Assembly: GCF_002197645.1 (NCBI RefSeq)
Contig: NZ_CP021874.1
Coordinates: 1,922,001 to 1,986,000 of the forward strand
Source of the DNA: Enterococcus wangshanyuanii
Lineage (GTDB): Bacteria; Bacillota; Bacilli; Lactobacillales; Enterococcaceae
Direction: 5' to 3'
Length of the DNA stretch: 64,000 bases
Under the pieces are notes generated by a model, which was not told where the DNA came from, made no database searches, and saw only the letters and a program-made list of their open reading frames with translations. Of the stretch, positions 26,160-32,527 are shown piece after piece. A program made the position numbers and the translations under genes. The first letter of the stretch is position 1, and every line of letters begins with the position of its first letter.

Positions 26160-26578
26160 CAGACATCATCCACAATCGTAACGCCAATATCTCCAGAATG
26201 GTTGATATCTTGCTTATCACGCCATTCATTAGGCTTGCGATTTTTAAGCCAAAATATCTGAGCTGTGGTGTCTGGTGCCACTTGTTTAGTGACCTTCTTT
26301 GTTGTCTGCATACCAGCATCAGTCAGTTCTTTTGTTACCTCAGTATACTCATATCCTAATGCTCTTTTGAGCAATGCATTTTCAACTTGACGATCAATTA
26401 CCTCTTTTCCTCTTTTTAAGGTGTCCGAAATGTCCGAATGATCATTTTTCCATTTGCTTAACGTTGATCTGCTAATACCTATTTTTTCTGCTATCTGTTC
26501 ATCGGTAAGGCCATCACGTGCCCAACCTTCGATTTTTAATAGTCCCTCTTTAGTTAGCCATTCCGTAAATTTCGCCAT
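26159..26578 (-). CDS. terS: Terminase small subunit
   Basis: The 139-residue protein has an N-terminal helix-turn-helix (LTDEQIAEKIGISRSTLSKWK) and a coiled-coil oligomerisation part, the TerS layout. It recognises the packaging site, normally close to its own gene. It is preceded by a terminator. Confidence 0.9.
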   Translation of the reverse strand: MAKFTEWLTKEGLLKIEGWARDGLTDEQIAEKIGISRSTLSKWKNDHSDISDTLKRGKEVIDRQVENALLKRALGYEYTEVTKELTDAGMQTTKKVTKQVAPDTTAQIFWLKNRKPNEWRDKQDINHSGDIGVTIVDDV

Positions 26579-26603
26579 GACCTCACCCCTTTCTAAACAA
26601 TAT

Positions 26604-26631
26604 AAAAAGCCACCGCAATGCGATGACCTTT
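26604..26631 (-). terminator. Terminator between the 96-residue gene and terS
   Basis: The minus strand forms GTCATCGC-ATT-GCGGTGGC (with G-T pairs) followed by TTTTTAT. Confidence 0.7.
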
Positions 26632-26639
26632 AAATAATA

Positions 26640-26930
26640 TTAAGCACCTAGACTAAAACCATTTTCTTTGGTCAAGCTTTTGTTTAATGAATTTAACACT
26701 CCGGGATTTTCTGAAATTTGAGCTACTAATGGTTCTAGTGACTCCATGACTTGTCTAAAAATTCCTTTTATCGTGTCTATAAATGGCTGCAATTCTGATT
26801 CTAACCATTTTGCTGTAAATTCCATATCCGCTTTTGCTTGTGCATCATCTTTGATAATCTTAGCAAATTCTTTTTCCGACACACTTTTGTATATTGTCAT
26901 TAATCTTTCTACTTCTTTTGGGATAAACAT
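26640..26930 (-). CDS. Uncharacterised 96-residue helical protein upstream of terS
   Basis: Start ATG 26930 lies eight bases after AGGAG; the frame also offers GTG 26939, which is too close to that site. The product is alpha-helical, charged and ends NKSLTKENGFSLGA. It stands alone between two terminators, so it needs its own promoter or read-through. No family is recognised. Confidence 0.6.
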   Translation of the reverse strand: MFIPKEVERLMTIYKSVSEKEFAKIIKDDAQAKADMEFTAKWLESELQPFIDTIKGIFRQVMESLEPLVAQISENPGVLNSLNKSLTKENGFSLGA

Positions 26931-26992
26931 TTCTTTCACTCCTAACTTTTATGAAATATGCTACAGTCAATGACTGATCTTGTACTTATGTA

Positions 26993-27022
26993 AGAAAACA
27001 GCACCACTTGAAATGATGCTGT
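26993..27022 (-). terminator. Terminator of the long noncoding transcript
   Basis: On the minus strand ACAGCATCA-TTTCAAG-TGGTGCTGT is followed by TTTTCTT: nine base pairs with one wobble. Confidence 0.85.
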
Positions 27023-27057
27023 ATATCTAGGCTAAACCGCCCTTTTCACAATTTTAA

Positions 27058-27127
27058 GGCTCAGCCGTCGATTCGAACAACATCTCCAGATTATCAATCT
27101 GGCGCACTACCATTGTGCTAGCGCCTC
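27058..27127 (-). tRNA. tRNA-Ile(GAT)-like element, poor acceptor stem
   Basis: The minus strand has a D-arm GCAC-AATGGTA-GTGC, a perfect anticodon arm CCAGA-TTGATAA-TCTGG (anticodon GAT) and a T-arm with loop TTCGAAT. The variable loop is only three bases and the acceptor strands (GAGGCGC and GCTGAGC) do not pair well. It may be a degenerate tRNA, a phage tRNA with unusual folding, or a mimic that is part of the long RNA. Confidence 0.45.
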
Positions 27128-27619
27128 ACCTATTTTTTAACAACCTACACGATACTCCGTCAGTATCACCGCTTCCACCTCGTCAGGCTCTAACCCTACC
27201 ACATCCTCGGTTGCTATTTGTGGGGGCATACGTCCCGCTGTTTAATGGGTCAGATACTAAAAGCCAAGGGCAATTTAGTCCTCCCAATTGCTAAGGTGTG
27301 GATTTGCACCACACATGATCAGATTAATTTTTTATCAGGGATTCTTCAGGAATTAGCCTACGTTCTAGTTCCTTATCTGATCTTTCCCGCAATACGTCTA
27401 CCTATTCCGTCACTTAGCATTTGCCACTGACAAGGAATCAAACCTTGCACTATAAGTTTCACTATCCGAGATAATGCCCTTAGCGTTTCTCATTTCGCCA
27501 CAGTGACAATACAGGACTAACCAAACTGCCTGTATCTGGAACGTCTCCCTAGTTTTTCTTAACATCCAGTAGATGCCGGATGCTGCCTACAACTCAAAGT
27601 TGCAGAGCATTGGTCCTGT

Positions 27620-27770
27620 GTAAAACACCCACAGGCAAGCTTTGTTCGTTTCAATCAACTAACACATGATGCCGTGTTTACCGTTTTTATTGATATAATG
27701 CCAATACCAAAACCAATTCATTTTATTACCTCCTTTTACATAGCTTTTATGTAATACACCCACAGGCAAG
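27620..27770. repeat. Two direct copies of a 20-bp element flanking a micro-ORF
   Basis: GTAAAACACCCACAGGCAAG at 27620-27639 and GTAATACACCCACAGGCAAG at 27751-27770 differ by one base. A partial complement (GCCTGTGAGTG) lies at 27829-27839, so either copy can pair with it. Confidence 0.8.
27659..27721 (-). CDS. 20-residue Trp/Tyr-rich micro-ORF in the long RNA
   Basis: The minus strand has AAGGAGG (27735-27729), seven bases, then ATG at 27721; the frame gives MNWFWYWHYINKNGKHGIMC. This is the best ribosome binding site in the region. A 7-bp hairpin TTACATA-AAAGC-TATGTAA stands directly before the site. It may encode a real peptide or be a translated leader that controls the RNA. Confidence 0.45.
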   Translation of the reverse strand: MNWFWYWHYINKNGKHGIMC

Positions 27771-27933
27771 AATGCGTAAACCTTTTGAGGAGATGTTACA
27801 CCATCCTTTTATAATTTTTTTGTTGTTAGCCTGTGAGTGCTTATAAAACTACCTACAGCAATAATCACCGTCTTTTAAAATAGGGAAGATAGCTGTGTAA
27901 TTGTTTGCTGTAGGTAAATTTTGCAAACTTTTG

Positions 27934-27961
27934 ATAATACTATTATATTACGTTTTTTCAA
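27934..27961 (-). promoter_or_regulatory. Promoter of the long noncoding RNA
   Basis: TTGAAA (27961-27956) and TATTAT (27939-27934) are 16 bases apart on the minus strand. The promoter overlaps the stop codon of the ArpU-like gene. Confidence 0.75.
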
Positions 27962-28391
27962 TAGGGTCTGTGGCTTCTTTGTGGCTTTTTGACCTTAAAA
28001 TCACATATTTTTCTTTAAATTCCACTTTCCCTAGTATTTTACTGTGTTTTCTTCTTATATGATCATAGGTATACCCTAATTCACTGGCGATTTCTTTTAG
28101 AGTCAATCCTTCTACATATTTCATTCTAATGATGTGCTGTTCAATACCTCTGAACGAATGAATAACTTTCTTCAAATCATATAGATTATTCATGTTCAAA
28201 GCTAAATCATATTCAAGAGATTCGATGATATCTTCTAATTTACTGGCTTTTGACTCTTTAACAAGAGAGTATTTACCAAGATCATTAGAATCTTTCCAAC
28301 GTTTAAGCTCATTTTTATAGGTACCTAGCTCCCAATCGAGCACAGCTATTTTCTGTTCCCATTCCTGGTATTTACTCAACCATTCGTACAA
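27948..28391 (-). CDS. ArpU/RinA-like late-gene transcription regulator
   Basis: The 147-residue protein has a helical N-terminus and a sigma70-region-4-like helix-turn-helix at about 110-132 (LTLKEIASELGYTYDHIRRKH). This is the layout of phage late regulators such as ArpU and RinA, which switch on packaging and structural genes. It is the last gene of the early-middle block, directly before terS. The start is TTG at 28391, seven bases after GGAG; the preceding gene ends two bases earlier. Confidence 0.75.
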   Translation of the reverse strand: MYEWLSKYQEWEQKIAVLDWELGTYKNELKRWKDSNDLGKYSLVKESKASKLEDIIESLEYDLALNMNNLYDLKKVIHSFRGIEQHIIRMKYVEGLTLKEIASELGYTYDHIRRKHSKILGKVEFKEKYVILRSKSHKEATDPIEKT

Positions 28392-28395
28392 ATCA

Positions 28396-28614
28396 TTACT
28401 CCTCTCTTCCTTTTTCTTTCCAGTAAAGCAAACTGCATAAAGTCTTTACCCATTTGACCAGTTCTTCTAAATTTGTTTGCAGACCTATACCCAATAATAA
28501 GATTACATATATCAAGGCTCTAAGCTCATAGCCAAATGACATGTGGACTATTGCTGAGATAAACAGTAGAACCATTAAAATTGCTTCCCAATGCTTATAT
28601 ATTTTTCTGATCAT
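28396..28614 (-). CDS. Small two-helix membrane protein
   Basis: The 72-residue product has hydrophobic helices at about residues 10-26 and 31-45 and a charged end (WKEKGREE). It overlaps the previous gene by four bases. Function unknown. Confidence 0.65.
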   Translation of the reverse strand: MIRKIYKHWEAILMVLLFISAIVHMSFGYELRALIYVILLLGIGLQTNLEELVKWVKTLCSLLYWKEKGREE

Positions 28615-28817
28615 TCATTTCCCTCTCTTTCTAACTTCCTGCCACACATCGGGCAATAATTAATTGGTACCGCTACTGCTCCATAGTCATTATGCAGAAA
28701 TAGTTTAGCTTCTGATGTAACATAAACCTTTACTGTGTCCACGAGTTCCTCGCTATCATCGAACTCAATCAATAAATCATTATCGATAAAACTTGTACCT
28801 TGGCAATACTGACACAT
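28611..28817 (-). CDS. Small zinc-ribbon phage protein
   Basis: The 68-residue protein has CQYCQG at its N-terminus and CPMCGRKL near its C-terminus, together a four-cysteine zinc ribbon. ATG 28817 is chosen over GTG 28823 because GGAGG is seven bases upstream of it. Many phages encode such small rubredoxin-like proteins; the partner is unknown. Confidence 0.7.
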   Translation of the reverse strand: MCQYCQGTSFIDNDLLIEFDDSEELVDTVKVYVTSEAKLFLHNDYGAVAVPINYCPMCGRKLEREGNE

Positions 28818-28850
28818 CCTCACCCCTCCAATCCTCCGCCAACTGTGCTG

Positions 28851-29330
28851 TTAGTTGGTGGGTTTCATAAATACAATCCAATGAGTTTTAGCTCTTTTGT
28901 TACCGTATAAGGGTTCGCAGTCAATCACTTTTAGAATTTCTGATAGTTTAATTTGATCTTCATTCCACTTGAAGACTAGCGTTCCGTTAGGCTTAAGAAC
29001 TCTCATACATTCATCAAATCCCTGTTTGATATCGCTTGGCCAAGTTGATTCATCAAGCTTTCCGTATTTCTTGGCCAACCAACTATTTTCGCCTGCTTTT
29101 ACTAAATGCGGTGGATCAAATACCACATGATAAAATCTATTATCCTCAAATGGCATCTGTCTAAAGTCTGCTATCACATCAGGTTCAACCTTTAACGCTC
29201 GACCATCACAGAGAGTGTCATCAAGTTGTCGGTTATCCATGTACAGGACATCTTTATTCTGTTTGTCGTACCAAAACATTCGGCTGCCACAACAGGCATC
29301 TAGTATTTTCTTAGTCACAGATATCACCAT
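28851..29330 (-). CDS. SAM-dependent DNA methyltransferase-like protein
   Basis: The 159-residue protein begins KKILDACCGSRMFWYDK, a variant SAM motif, and contains FDPPHLV (DPPY-like catalytic motif IV), ECMRVLKPNGTLVFKWNEDQ and THWIVFMKP. It is short for a DNA methylase and lacks a visible target-recognition domain. Orphan methylases of this type in phages may protect the genome from restriction. Its start overlaps the previous gene by 20 bases. Confidence 0.8.
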   Translation of the reverse strand: MVISVTKKILDACCGSRMFWYDKQNKDVLYMDNRQLDDTLCDGRALKVEPDVIADFRQMPFEDNRFYHVVFDPPHLVKAGENSWLAKKYGKLDESTWPSDIKQGFDECMRVLKPNGTLVFKWNEDQIKLSEILKVIDCEPLYGNKRAKTHWIVFMKPTN

Positions 29331-29490
29331 CCATCCTCACTGCAACCGTCCTCTTGCCTTTATCACGTTTCAAATTACTAGGTGTTGCCCAAAACTCAAT
29401 CGTTGATTGCTTAACGTTTAGTTGATTTGCACATTCCTGTTTAGTGCCTACAGCGACAAGGTCATCGCCTTTATAAACTGCGTATTCCAT
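29311..29490 (-). CDS. Small phage protein with HTH-like segment
   Basis: The 59-residue product begins MEYAVYKGDDLVAVGTKQEC and contains ANQLNVKQSTIEFWATP, resembling a helix-turn-helix common to a small phage family. I start at ATG 29490, where recognisable family sequence begins, although the ribosome binding site (GTGATT) is weak. Confidence 0.6.
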   Translation of the reverse strand: MEYAVYKGDDLVAVGTKQECANQLNVKQSTIEFWATPSNLKRDKGKRTVAVRMDGDICD

Positions 29491-29554
29491 AATAATCACA
29501 AAGGAGTAAAAAGCTTTTTGCGTCCGGACAAATCTCCTACTCCTCCCTTTTAGT

Positions 29555-29734
29555 TTATATATCCCACGGATCATAGTCGGGATCATTTACTGATGCCCAA
29601 CAATCTACTGCTTCCCAGTGGTCTATGTGGCAACCACCACACGTTTCACATATTTCTTCTGGATGACATTCGTGACACTGGTGGCAATCGCACTCCAGTA
29701 TTTCCGTTCCGCATTTTTTGCATTTGTCGGTCAT
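29555..29734 (-). CDS. Cys/His-rich 59-residue metal-binding protein
   Basis: ATG 29734 to TAA 29557. The N-terminal 37 residues contain nine cysteines and four histidines in close pairs (CKKC, CDCHQCHECH, CETCGGCH), followed by an acidic, Trp-rich tail ending DYDPWDI. Two or three zinc sites are likely. It sits in an operon of tiny genes. No family is recognised. Confidence 0.7.
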   Translation of the reverse strand: MTDKCKKCGTEILECDCHQCHECHPEEICETCGGCHIDHWEAVDCWASVNDPDYDPWDI

Positions 29735-29740
29735 CCCTAC

Positions 29741-29851
29741 TCATCCCTTTCCATAAAGAGCTTTTATTCCATCAACCACTGTGTAATAAATCATTAATAC
29801 GATAAATATTGTCAGAGCTGGATGTTTTTCTATAAAATCAAATAGATTCAT
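29741..29851 (-). CDS. 36-residue single-span membrane peptide
   Basis: Two ATGs follow AGGAGGTAA; I use the second (29851), six bases from the site. The peptide has one hydrophobic helix (ALTIFIVLMIYYTVV). It overlaps the end of the frameshifted gene upstream. Confidence 0.65.
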   Translation of the reverse strand: MNLFDFIEKHPALTIFIVLMIYYTVVDGIKALYGKG

Positions 29852-30448
29852 CATTTACCTCCTGCAGTTCTTCGGCTGTTTGGATGAGGGTTATTCCAAA
29901 ATGTGACGGTGTTGATATGATGTAATAATTTCCTAAATCAGACGTTCCGCTGAAACCGCAATCTCCTCTTAAAGAATCGATTTCAACTATTTCATCTTTT
30001 CCATCGAAGACAATTCTATCCCCACTCGAAACTCATCCAACTTACGTCCTTTAGCAGCAAACTGTTCGGCACGCTTAAACGTTTCTATCTGTTCGGCGGT
30101 GGCTGGTGTTAAATTAGGAAAAACAGCTGTCATGTCTTTTTCAGGAATGTACCACTTTTTAAAAGTGCCATACTGAGCATCATATACACAATATTCAATT
30201 TGATTGGCTACGTTACCTAATATTTTGACTATTTTTTCGCCACCATCAGAACTGTAATACTCCCCGACCGCAAAGGGTGGAGTTGTTTCACAAGCCGATT
30301 CTAATCGTCCGATGACTTTATTTAACTTATTGAGAGCAACAAAAGCATCCATCTTGACTTTGTTATCATTAGTGCCAATACCATTTTTGATATTTTGCAG
30401 TTGTTCTGCAGTCTCTTTTAATTTTGCGATGTTTGTTTTCTCTGTCAT
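29838..30448 (-). pseudogene. Phage accessory gene split by a one-base deletion
   Basis: The frame from ATG 30448 gives a 153-residue product that stops at 29987, ending RKLDEFRVGIELSSMEKMK. In the neighbouring frame the sequence continues GDRIVFDGKDEIVEIDSL and so on to TGA at 29838, with no start codon of its own. Adding one G to the four-G run at 30020-30023 restores EFRVGDRIVFDG and a 203-residue protein. The N-terminal part looks intact (helical start, KYW-rich middle), so a truncated form may be made. Function is unknown. Confidence 0.65.
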
Positions 30449-30639
30449 AGCGTTTCCTCCTCAATGGTGATAACACCACACAAATTCGGATTGATAAACG
30501 TAAATACTTGTTCCTTATTATCATGGAAAGCAAAAGGTTTATTGTAACAAAGACAATCAATGATATCGGCATAAGTTATTGATTCTGTATCCGGCTGATA
30601 TTCCGTTACGCCATTTTGATTAGTCACAATTAGTTTCAT
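30445..30639 (-). CDS. Small phage protein, 64 residues
   Basis: A short protein starting MKLIVTNQNGVTEYQPDTES, overlapping both neighbours by four bases. The pattern occurs in enterococcal phages next to DUF1642 genes. No function is known. Confidence 0.6.
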   Translation of the reverse strand: MKLIVTNQNGVTEYQPDTESITYADIIDCLCYNKPFAFHDNKEQVFTFINPNLCGVITIEEETL

Positions 30640-31160
30640 TCCGCATCCTCCTCCACTGGTACAGCAAGTTTCTTGATATCCGGAAAATATTTATCTAATT
30701 CACTTCCCATAAATTTATCTCCTATACCATAAGCGACATCCATGCCACTCTCATTAATCACATAATACGTCTCATCAAGACACGGCACTGGCATATAATA
30801 CAACGGCTCTTTTTTCACTTTGTAGCCGTCTTTCATGCGGATCAGTGTTTCGATTGGGTTGTTCTCGGTAAAAGAAGCCCATTTTTCAAACTCTGTACGA
30901 TCGCCAAGATTTTTTTGATACAAATCTACATGTAAGTCAAAAATCTCCTGCTCTAAATCTCGTTTATGGAGTTCATACCATTTCACCACAAACTCCGGCA
31001 CCTCAACTGGTTTGGGTAGTGATGATTTGAGCTGTTCCATATCCGATAAAGCAGCTCTGATTAATACATCCGAATTCTGTATCTCACCAGCATAATGACG
31101 GTTTAAGCAATCATCCCAATCATTGATCTTTTCATCTATCAATTTCTCAATCTTTTCCAT
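30636..31160 (-). CDS. DUF1642-family phage protein
   Basis: The 174-residue protein has the DUF1642 core VPEFVVKWYELHKRDLEQEI near the middle and the conserved aromatic segment EPLYYMPVPCLDETYYVINE. The family is restricted to phages of Lactobacillales and has no known role. Confidence 0.78.
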   Translation of the reverse strand: MEKIEKLIDEKINDWDDCLNRHYAGEIQNSDVLIRAALSDMEQLKSSLPKPVEVPEFVVKWYELHKRDLEQEIFDLHVDLYQKNLGDRTEFEKWASFTENNPIETLIRMKDGYKVKKEPLYYMPVPCLDETYYVINESGMDVAYGIGDKFMGSELDKYFPDIKKLAVPVEEDAE

Positions 31161-31350
31161 GTGCTGTGTCCTCCACTGTATAACTAACTAAAACATAAGT
31201 TACTTTTTTATTTATCTGTTCGTTCCATACCACTTGATAACCTATTACTTCTAGATTGTTGTAACGCTCCGCAAAGTCATTCAGTTTTGTTATAGCTGAT
31301 ACTTCCATTTCATGATTATCATAAAATTGCAGATATCGTTTCATTGTCAT
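31147..31350 (-). CDS. Small phage protein, 67 residues
   Basis: AGGTGGAG precedes two ATGs, at 31350 and 31344; either may be used. The product (KRYLQFYDNHEMEVSAITKL...) looks like a compact beta-rich domain and overlaps the DUF1642 gene by 14 bases. No function is recognised. Confidence 0.6.
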   Translation of the reverse strand: MTMKRYLQFYDNHEMEVSAITKLNDFAERYNNLEVIGYQVVWNEQINKKVTYVLVSYTVEDTAHGKD

Positions 31351-31374
31351 TTCTCCACCTCATCTAAAATCTAT

Positions 31375-31403
31375 TTGAAATCACGCTATATCTTTGATAC
31401 ACT
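31375..31403 (+). promoter_or_regulatory. Promoter of a tiny plus-strand RNA
   Basis: TTGAAA at 31375-31380 and TACACT at 31398-31403 are spaced 17 bases apart, directed against the surrounding minus-strand operon. Confidence 0.5.
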
Positions 31404-31407
31404 ATTT

Positions 31408-31454
31408 ACGAGCGATCACCGCTCGGACCTAGAGTTGTGGCTCTAGGCTTTTTT
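31408..31454 (+). ncRNA. Candidate 47-nt two-hairpin RNA
   Basis: Directly after the promoter come CGAGCG-ATCAC-CGCTCG (31409-31425) and CCTAGAG-TTGTGG-CTCTAGG (31428-31447), then CTTTTTT. The second hairpin is a textbook terminator on the plus strand. There is no room for a gene, so the product would be a very short stable RNA, or the pair simply blocks antisense transcription. Confidence 0.5.
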
Positions 31455-31459
31455 GTTGT

Positions 31460-31660
31460 TTAATCGTATTCGCAGCTTCCTAGCTCAATATCTTTTTGGC
31501 AATTTTTGCATTCAACGCTGCCACAATTTCCGTAATATGCATCGGCACCAAATTTGTTATAAACCGAATCATAATCATATGACTGAGTTTCATCACAACT
31601 TGGGCAGACAACACTTATTCTAACTGGCTTTGATTCTATGACGTAATGTGCTTTTTCCAT
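31460..31660 (-). CDS. Small zinc-ribbon phage protein, 66 residues
   Basis: Cysteine pairs CPSC (about residues 19-22) and CKNC (about 51-54) form a probable zinc ribbon; two further cysteines are present. It directly abuts the YopX gene. Function unknown. Confidence 0.65.
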   Translation of the reverse strand: MEKAHYVIESKPVRISVVCPSCDETQSYDYDSVYNKFGADAYYGNCGSVECKNCQKDIELGSCEYD

Positions 31661-32053
31661 TTACTCCACCCCACTTAGTAGTTCTGGGTTTTCGTGGATG
31701 TTTCCGATGACTTCCAAATCCGCAGTACAATTACTGGTATCTGCTACATCATCAAAACTGTAAGCATCAAGTGGATCAATACCATCAATATAAAATTGAT
31801 AACAGTCTTTTTCTACAGCACCGATATAACTATATTCGCCAGCCACTTGCCTAACCACATCCCCCTCATAAATCTCAACACCGTTCTTGTCTTTTAGTCC
31901 GGTGTATTGCATGAGGATGATCTCATCCAAAAACCTCATGTAATTTTGATAATCATCATTGTATAATTGGGCTATAGTACACCCTTGAAACAATCCGTGA
32001 CATTTCATCATTCCTCGTTCCTTATCCCACGCCCGAAACTTCGGTTTATTCAT
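31661..32053 (-). CDS. YopX-family phage protein
   Basis: The 130-residue protein has the YopX signature: KFRAWDKERGMM at the start, LMQYTGLKDKNGVEIYEGDVV in the middle and IGNIHENPELL at the end. The beta-barrel family is widespread in phages of Firmicutes; its role is unknown. Confidence 0.88.
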   Translation of the reverse strand: MNKPKFRAWDKERGMMKCHGLFQGCTIAQLYNDDYQNYMRFLDEIILMQYTGLKDKNGVEIYEGDVVRQVAGEYSYIGAVEKDCYQFYIDGIDPLDAYSFDDVADTSNCTADLEVIGNIHENPELLSGVE

Positions 32054-32056
32054 TCT

Positions 32057-32527
32057 TCAGTCTCCTTTACTAATATCTAATGCTGAAAATGCTTTGGCAA
32101 AAAGGATTGCTTCACATTCGTCTTCTGATGGCTCAATTTTGTATATGTCTTTTACCATATCTAGGGCCTCTTGTTTCACAAGGTCTCTTTTTTTATTTTT
32201 AATGCCAACACGTTTTCTCCATTCTGTTGCTTTGACCACATTTACAAAATAGCCTTTTTCCTCTAAGCATATTTCTAGGGTACCTTTTAACTTGGCTAAA
32301 ACTTCATAGACTACTGGATTCCGTTGTACTTGAATACCTTCGATGTAAACAAACGTTACTTCAAACTTTTTACACAAAGTCATGCACTTTTTTATAATTT
32401 CTCGTATCCGCTCATTTGTCGGTCCCAAAGGACGGATAACTCCATAAGCTACAATTTTAGAGCTATCCATTTCCATTACGCACCAACCAGTTGCTGTTGT
32501 TGATTGATCAAATGCAATAAGATTCAT
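32057..32527 (-). CDS. RuvC-like Holliday-junction resolvase
   Basis: The 156-residue protein has an RNase H fold with acidic residues at expected places: FDQSTTATGW (Asp7), VYIEGIQ (Glu about 63) and a C-terminal EPSEDECEAILFA. Phage RuvC-like enzymes resolve branched DNA before packaging. It overlaps the helicase gene by four bases. Confidence 0.8.
   Translation of the reverse strand: MNLIAFDQSTTATGWCVMEMDSSKIVAYGVIRPLGPTNERIREIIKKCMTLCKKFEVTFVYIEGIQVQRNPVVYEVLAKLKGTLEICLEEKGYFVNVVKATEWRKRVGIKNKKRDLVKQEALDMVKDIYKIEPSEDECEAILFAKAFSALDISKGD

Larger units (their letters stand above)
26993..27927 (-). ncRNA. Long structured noncoding RNA, about 930 nt, with tRNA-like and T-loop elements
   Basis: A promoter at 27934-27961 and a strong terminator at 26993-27022 bound a stretch with no normal gene. 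It is full of long-range complementarity: an 11-bp stem pairing 27851-27861 with 27905-27915; 7-bp stems 27613-27619/27511-27517, 27501-27507/27423-27429 (one wobble) and 27413-27419/27289-27295, lying end to end with 3-5 bases between; T-loop-like hairpins at 27296-27314 and 27431-27447; and a tRNA-Ile-like element at the 3' end. Large phage RNAs of the GOLLD and ROOL classes have this size and are often next to tRNAs, so this may be one of them or a new class; I cannot test that here. Confidence 0.65.

Noticed and set aside
27137..27229. 30-codon minus-strand frame inside the long noncoding RNA
   Set aside because: It reads like protein (MPPQIATEDVVGLEP...), but has only a weak ribosome binding site (GCGGGACGT) and lies in structured RNA; not strong enough to call a gene.
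27218..27430. 70-codon plus-strand frame in the same region
   Set aside because: Antisense to the structured RNA, no ribosome binding site, composition unlike a protein.
27289..27619. Three canonical tRNA genes in tandem
   Set aside because: The acceptor-length stems and some T-loops are present, but the elements are 109, 85 and 131 nt long and lack proper anticodon arms, so I describe them as tRNA-like parts of a larger RNA.
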